Source of the DNA: Flavobacteriaceae bacterium
GTDB lineage: Bacteria > Bacteroidota > Bacteroidia > Flavobacteriales > Flavobacteriaceae
Assembly: GCA_002690085.1 (NCBI GenBank)
Contig: NZDM01000036.1
Location: 1 to 15,435, forward strand
Direction: 5' to 3'
Length of the DNA: 15,435 nucleotides
Shown here: one piece after another, positions 1 to 6,878 of the stretch
Layout: each line of letters starts with the position of its first letter
Position numbering within the stretch: the first letter of the stretch is position 1
The notes under the pieces: generated by a model
The model's input: the letters and a program-made list of their open reading frames with translations, nothing else
Told to the model about the DNA's origin: nothing
Databases searched by the model: none
Program-made: the position numbers and the translations under genes

Positions 1-251
1 TCATTGTGTACTCCATCAGCTGTAGATGCAAACATATTTGAGATTCTTCCTACACCTCCCAACTGATTCATGCAAAATACCACATTACGATTATCGCCTC
101 CGGCGCGAGTATTAATCAAACGAGCATTTCTGGCATGACCTACGCTAGGCCAAAGTCCTTGCCATTTACCATTACCATTTCCAGGACTATTTTTGTTAAC
201 ACCATAGTTATATCCAGAGGATCCAGCATACATAGATCTAGCTTTTGACAT
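1..251 (-). CDS. Partial glycine/asparagine-rich viral protein of unknown function, N-terminal 83 residues
   Basis: An open frame runs leftward from an ATG at 251 to the window edge, so only the first 83 residues are visible and the C-terminus is missing. The protein starts MSKARSMYAGSSGYNYGVNK and is rich in Gly, Asn and Ser. It carries W30 and W34 in a GKWQGLWPSVGHARNAR stretch, followed by R49-AGGDNRNVVFCMNQLGGVG. There is no signal peptide or membrane segment in this part. The composition looks like a structural or surface protein. I have an impression of similar N-termini in algal-virus and marine metagenomic proteins, but no function that I can name. The codon next to the ATG is preceded on its own strand by TATATT, like the late-type motif seen before other genes here. 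It is divergent from the zinc-finger gene at 500. That it is coding is fairly sure; the function is unknown. Confidence 0.7.
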   Translation of the reverse strand, partial: MSKARSMYAGSSGYNYGVNKNSPGNGNGKWQGLWPSVGHARNARLINTRAGGDNRNVVFCMNQLGGVGRISNMFASTADGVHN

Positions 252-499
252 AATATACAATAAAACAATATTTTAAAAGCTAATTGCCCATATACAACTT
301 TTTGACAGAGAGATTAACAGAAAATATTTTTGGGTTTTGAAAACACTGTTTTTTTAAAAGTTTATCTACACAGCCTAGACAAAAAAGTTTTTAAAATAAA
401 AAGTTATGGAGGGATTTTATGAAGGCATATAATGCTCATGATTTTTGATCAAAAACTTAGTTAAAGCTGGCTCCTTTTTATTATCCATATAGGATAATA
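252..499. other. Largest gene-free gap, AT-rich, divergent promoter region
   Basis: About 250 bp lie between the divergent starts at 251 and 500 without a supportable ORF or tRNA. The stretch holds long A and T runs, a perfect 14-bp palindrome TTTTTGATCAAAAA at 442-455, and near its right end the left arms of the inverted repeats that continue into the zinc-finger gene. It must contain the promoters of both flanking genes. No AAAATTGA word is present. Confidence 0.6.
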
Positions 500-543
500 A
501 TGGATAATTATTTAGGAGCCAAAACGAGCCAAAACGAGCCAGC
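466..543. repeat. Nested inverted repeats spanning the start codon of the zinc-finger gene
   Basis: Three inverted-repeat pairs are nested around one centre. The outermost is GCTGGCTC at 466-473 with GAGCCAGC at 536-543. Inside it, GGCTCCT at 469-475 can pair with AGGAGCC at 514-520. The core is TTATTATCC at 478-486 with GGATAATAA at 492-500, a perfect 9-bp stem with a 5-nt ATATA loop that ends on the first base of the ATG. The GAGCC word also occurs in a tandem AAAACGAGCC duplication at 521-540. The repeats are directly visible. A role as operator or mRNA structure is inference. Confidence 0.7.
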
Positions 544-1411
544 AATTTATACATGTAAACATTGTCACTATACTACGTCTAAAATTGGAAATTGGAAAAG
601 ACATCTTAAGACGAGAAAACATATGGATAACAAATGGATAACAATGGATAACAAAAAGGACGAAAACGAGCCAGAAACCATGTTTACGTGCGAATGCGGC
701 AAAACATACAAATATAAAAGTGGGTTATGCAAACACAAGAAAAAATGTACTTATATTCCTGAAAAAGAAAACATAACAGATGAATCACACAATGAAACCA
801 TAATAGTAAAGACAAAAATGTCAAAAGAAGAGATGCTATTAAATATTATTGAAAAGCAACAAAAGCAAATAGATCAATTACTTGCACCTGTTACTGGTGT
901 CTGTGAAGCAGCTGCTGCCGGAAAGTTTGGCAATACTACTAATAACAATATTGGTACGCAAAATAACATCATGGTGTATCTAAATGAAAATTGCTCTAAT
1001 GCAATGTCTATACAGGATTTTGTTGGCAAGCTTTCTATGACTATAAAAGACTTACAAAGCTTGAAAGATGATAAGCCGCTAGCTATAGCGGATATTGTTA
1101 AAAAAAATCTAGAGCCATTATCTTTGACTGAAAGACCCTTGCATAGCACTGAGTCTGATTGGTATGTTAAAGATAAGAAAGAGGGATGGCAAGAAGATGA
1201 TGGAGAGAAAATAGTTAAAAATGTAGAACATGGCATAATTAAAAATTGGCCAAAAGTGTATGAAGCAGAGAATCCAAATTGGATTTCAACTGAAAAAGGT
1301 CAAAATGAATATGTAGAGTTGACTAATGCAACTACATCCAAGCTTGAGGTAAAGGCAAAAAGAAAATTAAAAATGAAACTACAAAAAGATTGTAATATTT
1401 CTGAAGATTAA
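500..1411 (+). CDS. C2H2-type zinc-finger protein of the giant-virus family, 303 aa
   Basis: Two zinc fingers lie at the N-terminus. Finger 1 is C19-x2-C22-x12-H35-x5-H41. Finger 2 is C64-x-C66-x12-H79-x3-C83, a CCHC variant. A charged helical stretch at about residues 104-130 (KMSKEEMLLNIIEKQQKQID) is a likely coiled coil for oligomerisation. The C-terminal half, from about 150 (NNIMVYLNENCSNAM) through ERPLHSTESDWYVKD near 215-228, matches the conserved tail I recall in the large NCLDV zinc-finger family, where fingers are followed by a coiled coil and an N-rich linker. Family members are uncharacterised; DNA binding and transcriptional regulation are inferred from the fingers. The start is taken at the ATG inside the inverted repeat. 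The residues between the fingers (MDNKWITMDNKK) come from three tandem ATGGATAAC words. The 3' end overlaps the convergent gene at 1408 by 4 bp. Confidence 0.85.
   Translation: MDNYLGAKTSQNEPAIYTCKHCHYTTSKIGNWKRHLKTRKHMDNKWITMDNKKDENEPETMFTCECGKTYKYKSGLCKHKKKCTYIPEKENITDESHNETIIVKTKMSKEEMLLNIIEKQQKQIDQLLAPVTGVCEAAAAGKFGNTTNNNIGTQNNIMVYLNENCSNAMSIQDFVGKLSMTIKDLQSLKDDKPLAIADIVKKNLEPLSLTERPLHSTESDWYVKDKKEGWQEDDGEKIVKNVEHGIIKNWPKVYEAENPNWISTEKGQNEYVELTNATTSKLEVKAKRKLKMKLQKDCNISED
623..652 (+). repeat. Three tandem ATGGATAAC words inside the zinc-finger gene
   Basis: ATGGATAAC occurs at 623-631, 634-642 and 644-652, so copies are 11 and 10 bp apart, near one helical turn. They are read in two different frames (MDN and W-I-T), which argues against a purely protein-level cause. 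The related ATGGATAA is the start-codon context at 500-507, and its reverse complement TTATCCAT lies at 481-488. Their role is unknown. Confidence 0.7.
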
Positions 1412-2325
1412 TCTCCAGATCCAACTGCAGGCGTTGACGTATCAGCATCCCCAAATACTTTTTTAGCTGCAACATCAAAAAGTTTTAAAATGAGGAATAA
1501 TAGAATTACACCAAATAAAGCACTTACCCAAGGACTTTTCAAAAAATCAAGAATCTTTTCAGCAATATTTTCAGGAGGATTTTCACCAGTGCTTCCTCCT
1601 TCAGGTACAAGAACTTTTCCATCCGATCCTGTTGGATTACACTCAATATATATATCATCTCCTCCACTACTTACTGAGGGACCATTAGAATTATAAAAGA
1701 ATCCATCTGGATTTCTATGAAGTTGATAAGTATTAGCAGTAATAACCTTTTTTAGTTTTTTTAATGTTGCTGAAAGTATTTGAATTGCATTTAACTGTCC
1801 ATATACAACATAATCAACGTCATCTTTCATACAAGGCAAATATGGCAATGTTCCTGTGTAGCTATAGTATGGTTTCATTGGAACTAAATCACTTAACGTA
1901 AATCTACTCATTCCAATGCCAGTTTTACCACCAAGTGAATTAGCTTTAATAGCAACTTGATCAATTAAGGCATCTAATATTCCCTCATTAGATCCACTAT
2001 CGATAATTGGAATGCAAACTAATAATTCTTTATTTTGTGACGTATTTTGATGAGATATAATTAACTCTCCAGGTAGTTGACTACCACCATACCTATGCAA
2101 AGATGGTTGATATATCCTGGCATCACTTACATTGTATTTTTCTTTATTAAATAATACCGGTGCTTTATTATCAGAATCAAATGATAATCTGATAAAATCT
2201 CCTCTATTTTCAGCTGTTACACTTGTTGTATGATATCCAGGCTGATAATCACATTTCAAGTCACAATCTCCAGAGTTTAGACTTTTAACAATATTAATAG
2301 GTGCAGTAGCATTTGGACAATCCAT
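1408..2325 (-). CDS. Alpha-carbonic-anhydrase-like ectodomain protein with C-terminal membrane anchor, 305 aa
   Basis: The chosen start (MDCPNATAPINI) leaves a 50-bp gap to the divergent gene. A longer frame to 2388 exists but would overlap that gene's start. Residues 1-110 read like an alpha-carbonic-anhydrase fold core: APINI at 8-12 (family SPIDI), CDYQPGY near 25-31 (L-x-Y-x-Y), ENRGDFIRLSFD at 39-50 (V-x-N-x-G-H), a YQPSLHRYGGS stretch at 72-82, then GELIISHQN at 86-94 and ELLVCIPI at 100-107 (family ELHLVHWN and LAVLAVF). The position equivalent to the zinc-binding His in ELH is I89, so activity is doubtful. A hydrophobic segment at about 266-284 near the C-terminus is a tail anchor followed by a short acidic end. 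Poxvirus D8 has the same layout (inactive carbonic-anhydrase domain plus C-terminal anchor) and binds a host glycosaminoglycan. An attachment role here is inference; the fold call is moderate. Confidence 0.7.
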   Translation of the reverse strand: MDCPNATAPINIVKSLNSGDCDLKCDYQPGYHTTSVTAENRGDFIRLSFDSDNKAPVLFNKEKYNVSDARIYQPSLHRYGGSQLPGELIISHQNTSQNKELLVCIPIIDSGSNEGILDALIDQVAIKANSLGGKTGIGMSRFTLSDLVPMKPYYSYTGTLPYLPCMKDDVDYVVYGQLNAIQILSATLKKLKKVITANTYQLHRNPDGFFYNSNGPSVSSGGDDIYIECNPTGSDGKVLVPEGGSTGENPPENIAEKILDFLKSPWVSALFGVILLFLILKLFDVAAKKVFGDADTSTPAVGSGD

Positions 2326-2375
2326 TAATATAACGATACAATAAAAAAATATATGATCACATCTATATAGACAAG
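2326..2375. promoter_or_regulatory. Compact divergent promoter region with TATATA before the OTU/J-domain gene
   Basis: Fifty AT-rich bases separate the starts of two divergent genes. On the plus strand TATATA at 2364-2369 ends 6 nt before the ATG at 2376. On the minus strand the ATG at 2325 is preceded by TTATATTA. Both resemble the late-type motif at other genes in the window. Confidence 0.5.
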
Positions 2376-5300
2376 ATGAAGATCTCAAGGAGTCGTATAT
2401 ACAAAATCCTTAATACCCATAATCAAAGCATGAAGAAACCTCGAAAGAGTCATAATTCAAAAAGACGTATAAAGAGAAGTCGCAGAGCGGGAAAACGTCA
2501 ACGTAATTTAAGATATAAGACTCTCAAAAAGAAAGGTGGTGCTCGTATTAAATTAGATAGTAATACTTCAACTTCAAATGCATTACTTGCTGGTTATCAA
2601 AAAGCACTTTCAAATTATGTAGATGAGTTGAAGCTAGATAATACACGTTCACAAACAATCTTGTCTGGACGTGCTCCTGACGGGGTTGATGATTTTACCA
2701 GATTACTAAATAGAACATTGGCAAAAGGCATATCCGAAGAAGTCATAGCAGCCCAAAGTGCTGATAAAAACTTACTTCAGAGGCTTACAAGTGGAATTGT
2801 ATCTATTTTTTCCAATAGAGATACTGGTACCAAGGAATCTTTTGAAGAACAATTAAATGATATTGTTGAAAGAGAGCAATTAATTGGTGCTACACAAACA
2901 GAACTTACATATGATAAAGTAAGTGCAGATCCAGCAGGAAGAATTATTGTTAATGCTATAAATAGTCAACTAAATAGTGTACCAAACATGTTAGAAATGC
3001 TTCAACGTTTTGGTTTTGGAGTAGGTATGGACCCCTATTTTGATCTAGAGATTTCTAAACAAGAGGTAGAAGTAGATAAAGCAATTAATGAAGCTGCAGA
3101 TAAAGTTTCTGAATTAAGATTAAGGCTTGATACAGTCACGAAAGAACAAAAAGAGGAATTAAAAACAATGCTAGATGGTGTTGTCGAAAAAATTAATATA
3201 TTACTTGCTATGCTTGGTATTTTCTCTGGTGCCGGCGGAGGTCCTACCTCAATATTAGATTATCAGAATATCAAGCTTAGACCTTTTTCAGATAGACCAG
3301 CTAGTAAAGGTGCACAGAACTTTTCAAAAAATCAGAAAGATATTCAAAAAGAGGTTGAGCAACGAATAATTGAAAAAATTAATGAAACAATAACATTCAA
3401 TAAAGAAGTTGGTCCTTTAATTACTAGTTCTACCAAGAATGATCTTGGTAATGGAATAATATTGTCTCAAATGCGAGTTAACCCATTAGACACTAACAAT
3501 TGGAAAACTGGACAAGCTGTTCCACAAGCGAATACTTCAGTTCAGTCTGGAAATATTTCAGATGGATCGCAGTCAGAAGAAGATATTGCTGTAGATCCCA
3601 ACGCAAGAGCTAGAGCTGAAGAAAGGATGTCTAATTTAGAACAACAAGTATCATCCGGAAGAACTCGATTGCCTGTTCGACCTAGCCCCAAAGGTTTTGG
3701 TCCTCAAGCTGATTTAGAAGGGCCATTGCCACCGCCATCTTTTGCTAGACAGCAAACAGATACACAATCTGTAAAATCTAAAACACCACAAAGTGGTATA
3801 CCAGTAGAAGATGATCAAAAATCTACTAATAAAGATGAAGACGTAGATGGTCCTGAAATTGAGATGACAACTTTTTCAAGTTCAACTGATCAGCCTGCGT
3901 CAAATCCAAATATAGCAGCGGCGAATGTGCCAACTAATGATGGCATTAGACAGCCAGGAGCAAGCACTAAGGAAGATGCAGGAGACTTTGAAATGGCAGA
4001 TCTTGGTGATACTACTACTCAAGCAAATCCAAATGTAGTTGATCCAAATGTAGCCTCTACGAATGTGCCAAGTAATGATGGCATTAGACAGCCAGGAGCA
4101 AGCTCTCAAGAAGATGCAGGAGACTTTGAAATGGCAGATCTTGGTGAATCTACTAATACTGCAAAACAAGATGGTGCCGCAACACAGACTACTTCAGTAG
4201 GAAATACTGAATCAGAACAAAATACTTCAGTAGGTAGTCCAAATGCACAAGGTACTTCAGTAGGTAGTCCAAATGCTGAAGGTCCAACAGTAATACCAGA
4301 AAGTGCACAACAAGAACAAGGTAATATACTAGAAAAATGTGATAGACCAGTTACTTGGCAGGAAATTATTCCTAAAAAGGTAGATGGTATGACCCTTTAT
4401 CTGTGTCCTGCATTTACAAATGATACATATAATGCTAGTGATTATGGTGCAATTAATTTCAAAAATATATCAGGCCAAGAAAGCTTTTGTGGATATATCG
4501 CAATAACAAAATATCTTATTGAAGTTTCTGAACAATATCCGGAATATTGGCAAAATATCACTGGGACAAAAGATGATCCTCATAACTGGTTAAATGATAT
4601 GGTAAATAACGCAAAAGATACTCTGGTTGTAGAAAGAGGTGCAATATCTTATTCTCCTGATATTATGAATGACTTTATGGTTAAATTAAGAACAATAGAC
4701 AATAATCCTAGCAGAGATAGATACATGCGTGACAGTGATTTGGATGCTTTAACTAATATTCTTAGTTCCACAATATGCGTATGGGAAAGAACTAATAGCA
4801 TTGGTGCAGGATGGACTTATGTATCGTCTAGTCCTAAACAAGGGATTGATTTTCCACCAATTCCAGAAGCTATAAATATTCCACCTCCTTGTCTTTTAGT
4901 TCATGATTCTTCTGATCAAGCAGTATCGCCAACTGGTCATTATGATTACATAGATTCTATCACAGGAACTAAAGAAGGAGGCGGTTTAAGAACATATCTT
5001 GATATGCCAGACGAGCAATTTCGGTCCGCCTACCTTATTTCTGGACCAAGAAGAACTACTCCAGCTGCAGATGCTCAGGCTAGATCCGGCGAAAGTAATA
5101 GAGATTCAGATGATGCTCCCTCTGATTCTAAAAAAGATGAACCAAAGTCTAATACTGGAATACCATTCCCAGATGCAGTACCATTTGATAAACAAATGTG
5201 TAATGCCATTACTAATTTGGGACCTGATTCTAAAATTGCCAAAGGAGCTTGTGCAGGCAATGACGTCTTTATTAATTATTTTACTGTATTAGGTCTTGAA

Positions 5301-6110
5301 AAACCTGAAAAGTGGGATTCAAACTTTAGAAGATCAGTTAGAAGAGCATATGCAACACTTTCACGACAATATCACCCTGATAAATTGGGTAAAAATAACT
5401 CCGAACAATTCCAATGTGTTGGAGAAGCATATGCAGTGTTAGTAGATGAAGCACTATATAATAGATATATTGGTATTATGCCCTTATGTATGGAAGAAGG
5501 AGCCAGTGCACCCCCACCACCTCCGCCTCCACCAGGAGCATCTAGTTCCTCTGGACCCAACCAACCACCTCCAGGAGCATCTAGTTCCTCTGGAACCAAC
5601 CAGCCACCTCCTGGAGCATCTAGTTCCTCTGGACCCAACCAACCGCCTCCTGGAGCATCTAGTTCTTCTGGACCCAACCAACCGCCTCCTGGAGCATCTA
5701 GTTCTTCTGGACCCAATCAACCTCCTCCTAATTCAGGGAACTCAGGCGGACCTAGTTATAGGCAACCAAACGAATATGATGATTCTGGTAATCCAGGTGA
5801 AACAAATCCTACATCACCGGATTCACAAAATCAAGGAACTCAAGCAAATGATAACGGTAGTCAGCAAACTTCTGCAACCGAAACAAACGGTGTATCATCA
5901 AAATCCACTACAACTCGGATGCCTAACGGAGATGTAGAAGTAAATATTAGAGTAAAGATCCCAAAAGAAGCTCAGTTTACAATTAATGGTAATGCTGGTA
6001 GCCGAACAGAAACAGTTATAAAAGGATTAATGGATAATATAAATCAAAGTGGTGGTACTAAAAAGAAACGACGCAAGCGTAAAAAACACACTAGGAGAAA
6101 GAAAGGGTAA
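2376..6110 (+). CDS. Multidomain protein: basic ends, helical region, OTU-like protease, DnaJ J-domain, 1244 aa
   Basis: Domain order: a strongly basic N-terminus to about residue 54 ending KTLKKKGG; a helical, partly coiled-coil region about 60-370; a low-complexity linker 400-650 holding two 46-residue repeats and short TSVGSPNA repeats; an OTU-like region about 660-870; a J-domain about 965-1031; a Pro/Ser repeat at 1051-1115; and a basic tail 1229-1244 after GG. The OTU call rests on ESFCGYIAI with C705 and GHYDYI with H855 and D857, matching Cys-box and His-box positions of that family. An acidic E702 sits where DGNC usually has D. The J-domain has FTVLGL, RRAYATLSRQYHPDK with HPD at 1000-1002, and the later AYAVL helix. 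OTU enzymes cleave ubiquitin chains and J-domains stimulate Hsp70 ATPase. A virion or factory-associated role is inferred from the basic ends and late-type upstream motif. An alternative start is M19. It overlaps the convergent gene by 20 bp. Confidence 0.85.
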   Translation: MKISRSRIYKILNTHNQSMKKPRKSHNSKRRIKRSRRAGKRQRNLRYKTLKKKGGARIKLDSNTSTSNALLAGYQKALSNYVDELKLDNTRSQTILSGRAPDGVDDFTRLLNRTLAKGISEEVIAAQSADKNLLQRLTSGIVSIFSNRDTGTKESFEEQLNDIVEREQLIGATQTELTYDKVSADPAGRIIVNAINSQLNSVPNMLEMLQRFGFGVGMDPYFDLEISKQEVEVDKAINEAADKVSELRLRLDTVTKEQKEELKTMLDGVVEKINILLAMLGIFSGAGGGPTSILDYQNIKLRPFSDRPASKGAQNFSKNQKDIQKEVEQRIIEKINETITFNKEVGPLITSSTKNDLGNGIILSQMRVNPLDTNNWKTGQAVPQANTSVQSGNISDGSQSEEDIAVDPNARARAEERMSNLEQQVSSGRTRLPVRPSPKGFGPQADLEGPLPPPSFARQQTDTQSVKSKTPQSGIPVEDDQKSTNKDEDVDGPEIEMTTFSSSTDQPASNPNIAAANVPTNDGIRQPGASTKEDAGDFEMADLGDTTTQANPNVVDPNVASTNVPSNDGIRQPGASSQEDAGDFEMADLGESTNTAKQDGAATQTTSVGNTESEQNTSVGSPNAQGTSVGSPNAEGPTVIPESAQQEQGNILEKCDRPVTWQEIIPKKVDGMTLYLCPAFTNDTYNASDYGAINFKNISGQESFCGYIAITKYLIEVSEQYPEYWQNITGTKDDPHNWLNDMVNNAKDTLVVERGAISYSPDIMNDFMVKLRTIDNNPSRDRYMRDSDLDALTNILSSTICVWERTNSIGAGWTYVSSSPKQGIDFPPIPEAINIPPPCLLVHDSSDQAVSPTGHYDYIDSITGTKEGGGLRTYLDMPDEQFRSAYLISGPRRTTPAADAQARSGESNRDSDDAPSDSKKDEPKSNTGIPFPDAVPFDKQMCNAITNLGPDSKIAKGACAGNDVFINYFTVLGLEKPEKWDSNFRRSVRRAYATLSRQYHPDKLGKNNSEQFQCVGEAYAVLVDEALYNRYIGIMPLCMEEGASAPPPPPPPPGASSSSGPNQPPPGASSSSGTNQPPPGASSSSGPNQPPPGASSSSGPNQPPPGASSSSGPNQPPPNSGNSGGPSYRQPNEYDDSGNPGETNPTSPDSQNQGTQANDNGSQQTSATETNGVSSKSTTTRMPNGDVEVNIRVKIPKEAQFTINGNAGSRTETVIKGLMDNINQSGGTKKKRRKRKKHTRRKKG
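3900..4175 (+). repeat. Two tandem 138-bp coding repeats in the OTU/J-domain gene
   Basis: Two in-frame units of 138 bp (46 residues) lie at about 3900-4037 and 4038-4175. Each carries the core NDGIRQPGAS followed by EDAGDFEMADLG. They differ by scattered substitutions, so the duplication is not very recent. The acidic, ordered core stands out within a low-complexity linker and may be a short binding motif; that is inference. Confidence 0.85.
4191..4283 (+). repeat. Short 30-bp tandem repeats encoding TSVGSPNAxG
   Basis: Two 30-bp units at 4224-4253 and 4254-4283 start ACTTCAGTAGG and encode TSVGSPNAQG and TSVGSPNAEG. A diverged 33-bp copy (TSVGNTESEQN) precedes them at 4191. They form part of the flexible linker before the OTU-like region. 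Confidence 0.75.
5526..5720 (+). repeat. Five tandem 39-bp units encoding PPPGASSSSGPNQ
   Basis: GGAGCATCTAGTTC recurs at 5535, 5574, 5613, 5652 and 5691, an exact 39-bp period, giving five 13-residue units plus a partial PPP at the end. Units 4 and 5 differ by a single base (AAC versus AAT), and unit 2 has a Thr in place of Pro. This is an in-frame minisatellite next to the J-domain that is likely to vary in copy number between strains. The antisense reading is also open, but that is a by-product of the repeat. Confidence 0.9.
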
Positions 6111-6582
6111 ATTGTTTTGAAATCCTCATTGTAAGATTGGCTTTAATTTCAGAAATAGCTGAAAGAGTATTATCATCACCTTGGTATATAGTTGACAATG
6201 CTTGAAGACCATTTCTCCAAAGCATCATGTGTTTTTTTATTTCAGCAAGTAATTCTGCATTAGAGGTACGGGTATTCTCTAGATGTGAGGTTTGCTCTAA
6301 TTCATTAAATATACTATCATAAATACCAATTACATCAGTAATACAGTTACTAATGTGATCTATTGTGGTTTTCCTAGATTCTCCACGAAAATTACGTTGT
6401 ATTGACGCACCCCAATACCAAGAGCGATACAAACGTCCATCACTTACACCTAATTTGCATACATTAGATTCTGTAAGTTCAGCTAATACTGAAAGAGCAT
6501 CATAATATTGTGACATCAGCTCTTTTCTTTTTTGAAATAGAGATGATACTTCTTCCTTACCGTCATTCTTAGATTCTTCCAT
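6091..6582 (-). CDS. Hypothetical helical protein, 163 aa
   Basis: I do not recognise this gene. The product is soluble, without signal or membrane segments, and looks mostly alpha-helical, with a charged N-terminus (MEESKNDGKEEVSSLFQKRK) and a central SDGRLYRSWYWGASIQRNF segment rich in aromatics, residues about 47-65, which looks like the most conserved part. The start is the ATG at 6582, preceded on its own strand by ATATATAT at 6600-6593, the late-type motif shared with the virion-type genes. The stop lies inside the last codons of the convergent OTU/J-domain gene, overlapping by 20 bp. It is the most downstream member of a five-gene minus-strand run. Coding is well supported by length, motif and tight packing; the function is unknown. 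Confidence 0.75.
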   Translation of the reverse strand: MEESKNDGKEEVSSLFQKRKELMSQYYDALSVLAELTESNVCKLGVSDGRLYRSWYWGASIQRNFRGESRKTTIDHISNCITDVIGIYDSIFNELEQTSHLENTRTSNAELLAEIKKHMMLWRNGLQALSTIYQGDDNTLSAISEIKANLTMRISKQFTLSFS

Positions 6583-6592
6583 TATAATGTTA

Positions 6593-6600
6593 ATATATAT
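6593..6600 (-). promoter_or_regulatory. Late-type ATATATAT motif upstream of the 163-aa gene
   Basis: ATATATAT lies 10 nt before the ATG at 6582. The same word is seen at similar spacing before five other genes in the window. Promoter function is inferred from this recurrence. Confidence 0.45.
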
Positions 6601-6624
6601 CTTCTTAAACCGATCCTTATGTAA

Positions 6625-6834
6625 TTATAATCCAAACTTGTGATATTCTCTCTTATGACTTCTTCTTAATCGTCCTAAACATGTAGTTGATCGTGTCATA
6701 GGAAATGGATTATGCAATATTCTTTTTTGTGGTTTCGGTTGACAAGTTCTGAAATCAAACAGTAAACTAGATATTTGGTGTTTAAATTGTAGAAATGTAG
6801 TTACAGCTGTTAATTTAATAATGCTCATTAGCAT
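6625..6834 (-). CDS. Small basic protein, 69 aa, hypothetical
   Basis: The frame opens at the ATG at 6834; a second in-frame ATG lies two codons on at 6828. The first 27 residues are moderately hydrophobic (MLMSIIKLTAVTTFL) and the rest is basic, ending TTCLGRLRRSHKREYHKFGL. It fills the gap between two same-strand genes with spacings of 44 and 42 bp, which matches the spacing of certain neighbours and supports it as a real gene. Against this, it is short, unrecognised and its ATG lies inside a perfect hairpin (6814-6841) that may be the 3' end signal of the preceding gene. A small nucleic-acid-binding or virion protein is possible from the charge only. Confidence 0.5.
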   Translation of the reverse strand: MLMSIIKLTAVTTFLQFKHQISSLLFDFRTCQPKPQKRILHNPFPMTRSTTCLGRLRRSHKREYHKFGL

Positions 6835-6841
6835 TATTAAA
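6814..6841 (-). terminator. Perfect 11-bp hairpin, candidate transcript-end signal of the methyltransferase gene
   Basis: TTTAATAATGC at 6814-6824 and GCATTATTAAA at 6831-6841 are exact reverse complements around a 6-nt TCATTA loop. It lies 37 nt past the stop of the minus-strand methyltransferase gene. In mimivirus, transcripts end and are polyadenylated at such AT-rich hairpins, so it may be the equivalent. It also overlaps the ATG of the small basic gene. Confidence 0.5.
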
Positions 6842-6878
6842 CATTATTATATTGTGAGGTTCACACATTTTTAGTAAC

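Noticed and set aside
252..499. A tRNA or small gene in the largest gap
   Set aside because: No cloverleaf could be drawn and the ATGs present, such as that in the TTATGGAGG stretch near 406, close within a few codons.
874..1236. Antisense frame of 120 codons within the zinc-finger gene
   Set aside because: It is a shadow: the sense frame has zinc-finger motifs and a conserved-looking tail, while the antisense product is of odd composition with no domain signs or promoter motif.
2326..2388. N-terminal extension of the carbonic-anhydrase-like gene to an ATG at 2388
   Set aside because: It would overlap the start of the divergent gene at 2376, adds 21 residues that look unrelated to the domain, and the ATG at 2325 is directly followed by the conserved-looking CPNATAPINI.
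4999..5292. Alternative-frame plus-strand frame of 97 codons inside the OTU/J-domain gene
   Set aside because: It covers the part leading into the J-domain in the true frame and itself shows no recognisable pattern.
5372..5720. Two antisense open frames with 13-residue repeats (GPEELDAPGGGWL and a Arg/Ser-rich one)
   Set aside because: They are mirror readings of the 39-bp repeat, whose period is a multiple of three so that every frame repeats and stays open. The sense frame belongs to the 1244-residue protein.
5526..5720. CRISPR-like array
   Set aside because: Units are directly adjacent without spacers and lie within a coding frame.
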